Positions 37,151-48,140 of a stretch of 64,000 bases of DNA are shown piece after piece. The notes beneath the pieces are model-generated. The model saw only the letters and a program-made list of their open reading frames with translations. It searched no databases and had not been told where the DNA came from. How positions within the stretch are numbered: the first letter of the stretch is position 1; each line of letters opens with the position of its first letter. Source of the DNA: Mangifera indica (lineage: Eukaryota > Streptophyta > Magnoliopsida > Sapindales > Anacardiaceae); assembly GCF_011075055.1 (NCBI RefSeq), contig NC_058141.1, positions 930,001 to 994,000 on the forward strand. The letters run 5' to 3'. The translations under genes were made by a program, and so were the position numbers.

Positions 37151-39722
37151 CGTGCCTTCCCGTCTGATGATTTGGAGGACTGGAGGAGGAAGTTAACTGC
37201 GTTTGTATGTGACAAGTCAAAGCAAGAGCTGTTCTCAGGGGAGAAAATGGATGGATGTTATTTTGAGCAATTAGCAGCTCTGGCTTGTGGCATGGTTTTG
37301 TATAGTTATCTTTTGCTTTATCCCAGTGAATCCTTTGATCAGTGTGCCAACTTTTGCATTGATATGGGATTTTGATTTTGTATTATTTGTGACAGCGTGG
37401 TCCTGCCTATTTGTTGCTATGTGGCTGTGTTTGGACCCATATATACGTTTCTGGCAAGAAGCAAAAACCTTTGCAGGCAACAAATTGGAAGCACCGGTGG
37501 CATTTGCACAAAAATAGAGAACAGGACCACAGGAAATTGGATAGGAACATAGCATGAGTTGAGAAGGGCTGACAGTTGCAAGGAGAGAATAAAAAGGGGA
37601 AATGGAGAGAGAGAAAAGAGAACAGAAAATTGATACTGGTTATGGAAACTCTGGGAAAGAACCTGGTCTCTCAAATACCAGGCTTGGAGGAGAGAATCCG
37701 GCACCATTGAACTTGCCGGGAGATTGTGTTGAGCAGTTCAGTGGAGGTAAGTATCAGGCTGCCACTTGCTTTTTTCAGCTTTCTGCTATCTGTGCCATTC
37801 CCCCTTTTGCTTTGCATTTGTTTTCCTCTCTTGGAGGAGATGTAAACATGAGACCTAACACATTTTCAATCAGTTCCATTCATTGAATAGATTCCTTCCT
37901 TTTTTTTTTGTATGATTTATATAGTATCCAGAGAAGAGGAAGGGCTGGCCTTGTTAAACATGGAAAATGTTACCATCTTTATCCTAGGTGTGTATACGAT
38001 GCTTTTGCGGAGTGTCAGGTTCCAGAAATTTTAAGGACACCTTTGCAGTCTCTGTGCTTGCAAATCAAAAGTTTAGAACTTGGGAGTATTTCTTAGTTCC
38101 CATCCAGGGTTCCTCAGTCACCTGAGTTACTAGCTGTAAGGTTTAATTTTGATATATTTTTTTTCCATCTTCATATTGTTATGTGAATGTTACTTTTTCT
38201 CACTTGAGATATATTTTGTGCTTCTGCTTGTTGCTGTACCTTTTGTTTCTGTGTGTGAAATCTTTTGCCTGACTATCTCATTCCACAACTTTGCTTAATT
38301 AAAATTTGCCCATCGGTACAAAATGCTATTGAATATTTAAAGATCATCGGGGCCTTGGACCAGAATGAAGACTTGACTGTCTTAGGTAAGGGAAAATGAT
38401 GTTGGATTGGTGCTGCTATGTTTCTAGAGTATTTTGTGTCATAAAGCCTTGAGTGTCACATGACAGGACAATATTTGACCGTGAGCCTAAATTGGAAAGA
38501 TGCTAATATTAGGTGCTATCTTCATATGTCGGGAACCAGTATTAACAATTGTTTCTGGCCTTGGTGTCAGGGATCCTTTCTTAGCATCAATGGACAAAAA
38601 GGATGTTAAGTGATCTTCTCGTCTCACGTTTATTGATAAAGATAATATGCTTTATGTCTGGTTCAGGATTAGGAAGAGAAATTTTGGACTTGTTTTATAG
38701 AGAATTGAAGTACAATTCTTCATTTTGAAGATAAAGGATAGAAGAAATTTTATGATTTTTCTTCGGGTTGAAAATGCTTTTAAGTTTGTAGGTACAATCC
38801 TAGATAGTTTACTTGCATTTCCTAGATAGAAGAAAGGGTTTACTTGAATAATTTATGAGTGCTAACTTATGCATATACTGAATAATGTGAAGTCCTTTTC
38901 ACTAAAAACTATGAAGATGGCCAGGTGTTTCATCCTATTAATGCTCGGGAATATGAAATTCCATACCCATGGTTAGCGCTAGAGCCAAACTGAGCTGGCT
39001 CTGGTTTGAAAACTGGCTTGGTTTGATTCAAATTTGTTTTCTTCAAATGTAAACTGAGTTCGAGTTAAGAGATTTGACTCATTTTAAAACCGAATTAAAT
39101 TTGAACTATTGAGAGTTTTACTCAATTTGTTTTGCGAACTGGATAGATGACTTGATTTGGTTTAAACTTGGCTCGTGGTTTGATTTGAATTATATTAAAT
39201 AATTGTTAAAGGACGTCGTTTTGTCAATGAGTTAACGAATTTGAACCACATATCCAATCCAAAAATTCGAGTCAAACTCGAACTAAATTCAAACCAAATT
39301 ATTTTTATTCAAATCAAATTTAAATTACTTTTAATATTAACTTAACGAATTTAAACCAAACTATTTTTTATCCAAAGTGAACTCGAGCCAAGGTATGTTC
39401 AAAGTTTGCTCGGCTCATATCCACCTTACCCATGGCTAGATTTCTACAAGATCAAAAAAGTGAACTCTCTTTTTCTTTGGGATTCAACAGCTGTCTGTGA
39501 TTCAGTGCTGCTCCTATTTGGTGGTGGCATCTCTCAAGGAGACTCTGCAAGTGTTTCTTTTCCGCCCAGCAACTAAATCACTTATATAAACATTGCCCAC
39601 AAGAGCAGGATATGCCACCTCCCACTTACAAAACGAGACAATTGAAGAACAACCAGTTCCAATCTACGGTAGAGTCTAATGGAATTCAAATTATTGGTCA
39701 GCCTTGCAACAATAAAAAAACT
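37151..39722 (+). pseudogene. DEAH-box RNA helicase (DExH1/3/5 group) remnant lacking the ATPase core
   Basis: Dispersed collinear pieces match plant DEAH helicases of the At2g35920/At1g48650/At5g04895 group. About 37151-37300 encodes the N-terminal EQLAALACGMVLYS region. 37918-38134 encodes RRGRAG then [14 protein letters not shown] and [18 protein letters not shown]. 38316-38385 encodes QNAIEYLKIIGALDQNEDL. 38467-38606 encodes [16 protein letters not shown]. 38880-38972 encodes a piece ending EIPYPWL. 39428-39545 encodes [16 protein letters not shown]. 39585-39722 encodes [11 protein letters not shown] and [10 protein letters not shown], the C-terminal region. Helicase motifs I to V are missing between the first two pieces. 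Lesions include TAG at 38094-38096 (LGSIS then stop, where Glu is expected), a lost acceptor before 38316, frameshifts near 38480 and 39605, and a 455-bp MITE between EIPYPWL and the next piece. A second MITE follows the last piece. Confidence 0.85.
38973..39427. mobile_element. hAT-type MITE inserted in a helicase exon
   Basis: 455 bp flanked by an 8-bp direct repeat ACCCATGG (38965-38972 and 39428-39435). The right end is the complement of AAGGTGGATATGAGCC; the left end is TTAGCGCTAGAGCC. Both are related to the TAGGGGTGGATTC termini of the family described at 53214. Removing it rejoins the helicase piece ending IPYPWL with the following KVNS block. The interior is built of TTGAATTCGAG-like words and is non-coding. 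Confidence 0.7.
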
Positions 39723-39735
39723 GCACTGCTGTGAC

Positions 39736-40315
39736 CTATGTAGCACGGAAACGGAAACGAAGAAACGTGAAAACGCGGAAACGGAAACATGGAAACATAT
39801 TTTTTAAAAAATATAGGAAACGAAAACGTGGGAAAACTTATAAATATAAAAAATATAAGGGTTTTTTTATAAATACTAATTTTTTTATAATAAAAATACA
39901 TAAACTTGTATAATATAAAAATAAATAAATAAAAAATGAAGAGAAAAAATACTATAAAATAGAATCATAGAAACTATTGTAAATTGTTCTTAAACAAACG
40001 CATGTAGATATTTAAGAAAAAAACAACAATACACACAAATCTAAATAATATGTCAGGGAAAAGATGAGTAACACATCAAAAAGTAGAAAAAAGATGAATT
40101 CAATATGAGATTTAAAAACATTTTCAGTTTGAAAATATAAAAGATATGTGTTTAATTGATTTCACAATTTTTCTTCTAAAATAAACGTGTTTCAAAATTT
40201 TTCAAAAATTTTAAAATGACCCGAAACGTTTCCTACAAGTTTCGGGGAGTTTCGGAAACGAAAACGTTTTCGAAACGTGGAAACGCATCCTATTGTAAGT
40301 TTTCGTGCTACTTAG
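39736..40315. mobile_element. hAT-type MITE with CTAWGTAGCACG termini
   Basis: A 580-bp element. The left end is CTATGTAGCACGGAAACGG; the right end is CGTGCTACTTAG, an inverted repeat with one mismatch in 12. It is flanked by GCTGTGAC (39728-39735) and GTTGTGAC (40316-40323), an 8-bp duplication with one mismatch, the length typical of hAT elements. Many GGAAACG and CGTTTC words near the ends form a subterminal repeat. It begins directly after the last recognisable helicase codons. Lys/Arg- and Phe-rich open frames over the left end are artefacts. Confidence 0.8.
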
Positions 40316-42629
40316 GTTGTGACTAATCCTAGACAGGCCTTGCATATATAAATCAAATGTTCCCGTTGTTGAAGAAAAGCAAGAAGGATTCATTTGAGCC
40401 CAAAACGAGCTGTTATGGTGTGAGCGCAAGCTCAAGGCATAAGTGTGTGTTCAATTTGATAAATTTGTAATTGGATCACCTATGCAGATAAAATGACGCC
40501 GTTTTGGTTAATTCAAAATGATATTATTTTGAAATTATGTTATTTTATTTAAGCAATGCAAAACAATATCATTTCGCTCTAAGTGTAGCAAATGAAGTAT
40601 CTTTCAACTTGACGAATTTTTTTTAATCTCCACACTATTGTCTCTCTCATCTCAAACTTTCTTTGAAGGCAAAGCAACATTGTCAACTAAATTTTGAATT
40701 CATCATTTGTATCTTTCACTCATCAATAAGATACATGAATCTCAAGTTTGATTTTAGTCAAATATGTATGCATGTTGATTTGTTCATTCATTTGATTTCA
40801 CTCCGTTGTGTATGCATCATCAATTTTTTGCCTTTTTATACTTGATTAGCTTTTCATAGGAGAAGAGATTAAGAAAATATGCATCACGTCAACAATATTG
40901 AGCTTGAGTTTGAATTTATGTAATACAAAACTTGTCGAGCTCAAACTCAATCTTTACTCTCTTAAAACCAACTTGAGCTTGAGCAAACCCAAACACGGGA
41001 TCGGTTGGAATCCACCTTATTACGTTTTGCTCAATCAAGGTATCATGAGGTAAGGTTCAATACAATGTCGTTTTTTAGAGTCAGAAAATTATTGAAACGA
41101 TAAACCCCAATCAACATGACTACATTTTGACAAATGTCACTAGATCGGGCTAAAGTCTGCCCCATTTATTTTAAAAGGTCCGACATCAGTAAATTATTGG
41201 GCTTTATTAGGCCACTTAAAATTCAATAACAGACACCAAACAGATCACATTCGGACAATTTAGACATGTCCAATGGAATAAATTTTGGACAATTTTTCAA
41301 ATTCTGTCAATTTATACCGTATTATTTTAATCGATTTCCGAGACGGATTGACCCATTTCATTTGATATGTCTAATTAGTTCAACTACGTGAATGAATCTT
41401 TAGAGTAAGCGTATCCAAAATATATAAAGGTGTATTGGTCAAAGCAAATCCGTGACTAAAGTTGACTTTATGCATGTGAATGTAATTATTAAGAAAATTA
41501 GGGTGGGTTTAAGCCAAAGTTGAATCAAAATAAGAGTTAGCTTGAACTTACTCGATTTCAAAACTATTAGCTTGTGATCGAGCTTGATTCATTCCAAACA
41601 ATGGAGAAGAGAAAAATGTTGACAAGAATTTTTTTGATATGGTGATCATGATTATTTGTATTTTACGATATCTCGTATGTATTGTTTAATATAATATAAT
41701 GTAAAAAATTAGATGTATCCTAGAATGAATTGAATATTAATATAATATGATACATATTATCAATACATATCGAAACACTATTTAAAAAAAAAATCTAACA
41801 GAGGTGTATATAAAAAATTTTAAAATTTGAGAAGACATTTGTGATATTTTAAACATAATGATATGATAATTTGAATTTAATATTGTTTTATATTATTATT
41901 TTAAAAAAACATATCCTATAGTATGATATGATCTCCGACATATGATGCCAAACATTAGGTTTTGGATAAACAATACAATATGCAATTTAACTATCATAGT
42001 GGTGATTTTAGGGTTAATTCAAATTTAAGCTTACGCTAGCTTAAGTTCGATTCGATTTGAGAGAGTCAAACTCTAGTCTAGGCTCGAGCTCAACATACTC
42101 TTCTTATACTAAACTCGAGTTTAGTTCAACTTAGTATTATAGATTATCATATGACGTCATTTTGATGCGTATTGATTAAAATGATATTGTTTTGACTTTT
42201 GTTAATCAAATTATCTAAACTTGCAAGTTCGACAAATCAAACACCCTTAAACTTGAGTTCAGTAGTACAACACCCCTAGGCTATAACTTGAACTTGCTCA
42301 AGGGGAATTCAATTAACCCTAGTTGGTAATCAAGCTCAAACCAATTCATTTTGATTTAAATTTAGAGGGGTTTAAATTGGGCGAAATATCAATCTAAGCT
42401 TAAGTACTTCAGATGACCTCCAACCCTAATTAAAATTGGTAGACAGATCAAAAACCCAATTGTTTGTATGCGAAATTTCTTTTCCAACACAATCTTTTGT
42501 CCTCTACTAAAGGAATCAAAAGTTATAAATAAAATAAAATCTTCTCTCTGAATCTCACCACGAAAATTGGTTCCTCCTTCATTGACCATGAAGATTTTCT
42601 TGCCATGTGACCAATTTTTTATTTTTATT

Positions 42630-43400
42630 GGCCAAAGGACAATTTTCCATCCAAGTTTTAATGTTAAAATAAGAGTTTAAAAAGCTCAAGTCTTACCTAT
42701 AAGCTAATTTTTGTTAAATTTTTTTATTAAAAATAAAGATAAAATCGTTATTTTATTGATAATATTAAAAAATATAAATTCTATTAAGTTTTCTCCTTTA
42801 GGTTTTAAAAATTAACAATTTTACTCTTATTTGAAATTTTCTAACTTTAAAAAGTAACATTTTCCCCTTAAAAACCTACGGTTTATTTTCTTACTCTCTT
42901 CAACCATCGATGACGATGTTTGAACATTATTATCTCTCTGATGCAAGGAAGAGTTGTCCGGAATCAACAAGGTTTGGTCTACAAAGTGACTAGGCTTCGT
43001 CAACTCATATGAATTGATGCGTCTTCGTCAATTCATTTGGAATTGACGAAGACGCGTCTTTGTGTCACACTAGAAAGGGTGAAAGATGTTGGTTGATGTG
43101 TCTTTAGGTAAAAAAAATCGTTATCAATGGTTGAAGATGATGATTAAAGAGGGTAAAAAAATAAACCTTAAGTTTTAAAAAGAAAATATTATTGTTTAAA
43201 GTTAAAAAATTTTAAGCAGAAATAGAGTTATTAATTTTTACAATCTAAAAGAAAAACTTAATAAAATTAATATTTTTTTAATATTATTAATAAAATAATA
43301 ATTTTTATTTTTATTTTTAATAAAAAATTATAATAAAAATTACCTTATGAGTGATAATTTAGATTTTTCAAAACCTATAAATTTGTATTTATTTTGAGAA
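42630..43400. mobile_element. Mutator-like MITE, right end decayed
   Basis: The left end GGCCAAAGGACAATTTTCCA fits the family terminus closely. The core again has a less AT-rich stretch with GACGAAGACGCG and its complementary-like words. The right border is uncertain because the terminal repeat is no longer readable. Confidence 0.5.
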
Positions 43401-44816
43401 ATACTCCTTCCGCCTATTTTTATTTTTTAATTTACCGTAATTTAATAACATGAATTTGATGCAACATCGATTTTCGTGATGGGGTTAGTCCAAATCGATT
43501 AGGTAAAAATTATTTTGAAAAGAGTGGAATCTGAGGCCATATGGGCATGACACAGACAGGCTGGGAAAGTATGCGCTTTCATGTCAAGATTCCTCACAAA
43601 ATTATAAATAAAAATAGATTTTTAATCTCCCATTAAAAGTTTTTTTTGTTTGTCTTGTTGGTAACAAGAACGGTTATTTGAGATAGAAGTGAATATGAAT
43701 CAAATCAAATATTAATATTCATTAATTTGAAATCAGTTTAAATTAAAAAAACATTAATTTGAATTTGTTAAGTCAAAATTATCGATAATTTAAATTTGAC
43801 TCAACCCTTAAGTTTTTAAGTTCAAAATTTGATTAAAAATCTTAACTTAAATTTGTATCTTAAATTTGTATCTCATGATCATTAGGGTTTAGGGTGGTGT
43901 CGAAGTTATAAATAATGCAAACCCATTATGTGTTATTGTCTGGAATTTCGTTATCTTTCTTCATTCAACAAAAATTGTGGGATTAAGACTAAGTTCAAGT
44001 GTTGATGACACAATATGAGGCCAACCGTGCCACGACGGTGGATGTGCCCTCTTTGGTCGTTGCAATGTTGTACCATTGTCTGGGTGTCGGATGGATGGAT
44101 TGGAATTGACCAACGTTAATACTGTCATGTTCAATTGGAATGGGCAGAAGTGCTATAGGACCTCTTTGATTCTTTATGATGTCTAATGTGTGGAATATTT
44201 GGTAAGTTGCAAAAAAGGGGCACGCCCTCTTTGGGCCACAGTTTTGTGTCAATTCCATGACAAATAAAACAGGCCAAAAAATTAAAGTTGAGGCAGTCAT
44301 GTTTTGTTGGAAATTTTGTTTTTAGACCAGGAACCCTCTGGACCACTCATTTGAGGTAGAATTTGACCATCAAATTAGTAAATTGAGGAGATTAGCCTAG
44401 CAATATAATGTCAAGACTTTCCACTTCAATATGGGAGTAATAAAATGTGCTAACTTGTGCACTCAAATTCATTTATAGAAGTGTAGAGTCAAATTTGGGT
44501 CTAAAGTTGGATCTGAACTGAACCATCTTAGCTTAGTGTTATTTGATTTGAGCCAAATTCAAGTTGATGCTTTAACTCAAAAATTCCATTTGAGTTTAAC
44601 TTAAATCTCCATTGATGAAACTATTTATTCTGTCGATAATACTATCTCGCCAATGACAAATTTGGTTAGTTCAAACAAATTCATGCTTAAACTCAAATTA
44701 ATCATTATAAATTTGAGTCAATTTGAATTTAAACTACATTCAATTCAAATGAGTTAGAATCATAATTCAACTCAAATTTAACTTGTTTGTCCCATCAAGT
44801 TTGATAATATTATTTA

Positions 44817-45532
44817 GGCCAAAGGACTATTTCCCACCCAAGGTATGCTTTTTCTGTAAATTCCCACCCGTTAACTTTGAAAATTTCATTTATCTACCCA
44901 TGGGCTGTTAAAAAAAAAGTTAGGTTGACGGATTCAAGGCCAAAATCATCATTTTATCTGTAATATTAAAAATAAACTTAAATTTAATATCTTTTTTACC
45001 CCCAAACCCTAACAACTAACAATTTTCTCCCAACCCAAGTTTTCAAAAACAACATTTTCTCCCATAGGGTTTCCAAACTTTCGGATTGAATTTTTCGACA
45101 ATGACCGACGATCTCCAGGTGACGTCTCTTCCTCCCCGGCGTTTCCTCTTTCCGACCATGCAGCGTCTTCCCCTCCTAGGTGTCGTCGTCGAGGACAACG
45201 CCATACAACGTCTGTGTGTAGGTTGGAGATGTCGATTGTCGTCGAAGGAGGGGCCGTCGGAGAGGGAGAGTAGATGCTTGGAGATGTCGGTTGTCGTCGA
45301 AAAAATTAGATCTGAAGTTTGAAAACCCTATGGGGGAAAATGCAGTTTTTGAAAACTTGGGTTGGAGGAAAAGTATTAGTTTTTAAGGTGGGGTGGGGGG
45401 GGGGGGGGAATGATATGACCAATGGACTCAGTTAAGTTTAACAGTCTATAGATGGGTAAATAAAATTTTCAAAATTAACGAGAAAAATTTTAAAAATTCA
45501 AAATAGTTTGGGTGGAAAATCGTCCTTTGGCC
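44817..45532. mobile_element. Mutator-type MITE with perfect 9-bp target duplication
   Basis: 716 bp. The left end GGCCAAAGGACTATTTCCCA and the right end, complement of GGCCAAAGGACGATTTTCCA, form an inverted repeat. The flanks are identical 9-bp copies of TATTATTTA (44808-44816 and 45533-45541), the duplication length expected of Mutator/MULE elements. The core at about 45090-45330 is much less AT-rich (CTCCCCGGCGTTTCC, GTCGTCGTCGAGGAC) and holds a 78-codon frame with no recognised domain. A 14-base G run is at 45395-45408. No transposase is encoded. Confidence 0.85.
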
Positions 45533-48140
45533 TATTATTTACTTTACCAATAGTATCTTAATAATGTTATATATTAGTTCAAACAAGATCAAACTTACTT
45601 TCTTATGAGTCTAACTGAGTTCAAACTTACATTTTAATTTCAGAATTAACCGCAGGTACTGTTTTGATGGCATTGATGAGAGGATGATGTTGATTTGATA
45701 AAATAATAATGTTGAATGGTGAAATCAAATCCCAGTTAACTTTTTCATTACAGGTTAATGTAGAAATTACATATAGAGTAATTATTGAGGACAATTGATG
45801 AGACAACCATTGGATATCCTTCTAATGATTGATGTGATAATTATGATAATGATAATGTTGATTAACATCAAAATGGAATTAAAGTTAGGTTTGGACCGTG
45901 AAACCTAATTGAAATCTATAATACACATAATTTAAATTTGTTTGAATTAATATATAATATTATTAAAAAATAAATAATATTATCGATAAAATGAATTGTA
46001 TTATTAAAAAATTAAATGAATTGAATTATCAAATTAAAATTTTCACTTAAACTCTTACTCAATGAAAGACTGGATTTATCCACTTAACTTAAACTTGATT
46101 TAAATCTATAATATCCAATTTAAACTTAAGTCTGATTTTGTTCATGTCGGTGTGTAATATTATCTTAAAATTATTAATGAGATGAATAATATTATCAGAG
46201 AGGTGATCAATTTTATCAATGAGATAAATGAGTTAACTTATTTAATTGAAACTCTGGTTGGAATTTCACTTGTTCAAATTCGAATTGATTTAATTTGAAT
46301 TCAAGGATAAAATAACTTAATTCATTAATTGACAAAATAATAGTCAAGTGGTATTCCCTTGGCATCTAATTCCCATGATTTGTTCATCTCCACTTAGTCT
46401 ATAAGCATCTTCCTTTCACCATTCTTTTGGAATTGGTCCCCCTATAGTGTCCTTTTCTATAAACATTTGGCATAAAGGAATATTTTTCAACTTATTCTTT
46501 TTTCAACCTAATATTATCTTTCATAATCCCTTTCTTATTCATAAAATGACAGACATTATTTTTACATTTTGGGTTTAGTCAACTATAAGCTTTCACTCAA
46601 CATGTTCATGTCACTTTAAATATAAGTGTGTGCATCACTTTATTATTATTATTTTATGTCAATTCAGATAATTTTAATAAATATTAAAATAATTTTGTTT
46701 ATCTAATCATTAAACATTAAATTTGAACCACAATTAATCAAAATTGAATATGGTTAGGTGTTAATGCACTAGGTCTTGAGTTCAAGTTCTAACGCATTAA
46801 AATTTCCTCAATTTTAACCTTAATATCAACATAGGGGTTGATTGAATTGAATCGAATCATGAATAGACGGGTTTAGACAAATTTAAATATGATTTAATTT
46901 AGTTCAAAACTTAAACCAAATTTATAACATAATTAAATCAGATTAGGTTAGGATTCCCAATTAAATCAACTAGTTTGATTCGTTGTTCAAAATATTGATT
47001 TTAAACATCGTTTTTTTATCTTTTTGTTAAGAATAAAATTACAGATAAAAATATTTTTTCTAATTTATTTATATTATTTTGTTACTGTAGCATATATAGT
47101 TTTATTACTTCACTTATTAGTTATAATATAGTAATTAGGTACATATTAAGTATATTACCAATTCAACTATTATAACATCAATCAAGATTGTTATCTTTAG
47201 AAGGTTTGAATTAAGTTGTTTTTAGAAAAAAAAAAATATAATATTGATCCAAATTGATGCATATTAATAAGACTTACACGAGACTAGGTCGAATGCATGG
47301 ATATGATAGCGGTGATTAAAATTAGTAAAATAATTTATTATTTACTATGTGCAATAATGAATTGAAGAAAAAAATATAGATATGTAGGATTACGTGAGTA
47401 TAAGAGTTGTTAATATGATTACGCATGTTACTCGAGAGCTTATCTTTATAGTTATTATATTTACAACTCTTGAAAGAATTTCAATGTATAATTTGTAAGA
47501 GTTTTAGAAAAAGTGCCATGTAAAGGACTATATATGTTAAGATTCAAATCTTTGTTATCATAACTTATTTTAGAAAGAAGTACGATTACATTATTATATA
47601 TTATATTCAAATTTAAATTTAAATATAGTTTTTTATTATATTTTATACCAAGATAATATAAATATTTATATCTATTTGATAATAAGTTATTATTTTTTAA
47701 TATATATATATATATATATATAGTATGAAAGACTTCTACGTGTTTGTTGATTAAGTATTAATTTATTCTTAATTTAAAATCAATAAAATTATATATACAT
47801 ATTTTTTAATATATAATTATATATATAGATAATATATTATTATATAATTATTTGATTTAAAAATAAAATAACATTAGTTTTATATTATTTAAATACTAAA
47901 TTAGTTGCACATATAACATTACCGTTATTAAAATTTCAAAAAAGGCAGTCAAATCTCTAAATTTTCTCCCTTTCTTACCTTCTATAATCACACTCTCAAA
48001 AACCCCTACACCACCCATCAAAGGGGCAAATCAGTGATTTCACTTTCACCCATCATCATCTTCCCAGGGGCATTTTCGTCATTTCATTTTCCCACTTCGT
48101 CCTTTCTAAACAGACGTATCTATAAACACCTTCAAATCTC

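Larger units (their letters stand above)
40324..48140. other. AT-rich intergenic region between helicase remnant and PSS1
   Basis: No intact gene. It contains degenerate AACTCGAGCTCAA-type inverted-repeat elements (about 40880-41040, 42000-42330, 44480-44800), two Mutator-like MITEs (42630 to about 43400; 44817-45532) and a less AT-rich island at about 43985-44345 with a 101-codon minus-strand frame (44300-43995) whose translation I do not recognise. 46330-46480 is slightly less AT-rich with no identity. A TA-rich tract lies at about 47698-47722. The stretch from about 47940 onward is C/T-rich and probably belongs to the PSS1 promoter. Confidence 0.6.

Noticed and set aside
37301..37915. Open frames between the first two helicase pieces, examined for helicase motifs I to V
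   Set aside because: No P-loop, DEAH or SAT motif was found in any frame; the stretch is not recognisable helicase sequence.
39698..39913. Lys/Arg-rich and Phe-rich frames on opposite strands
   Set aside because: They cover the GGAAACG-rich end of a hAT-type MITE.
45086..45322. 78-codon frame in the GC-richer core
   Set aside because: It lies inside a Mutator-type MITE and shows no domain; kept only as a possible captured fragment.
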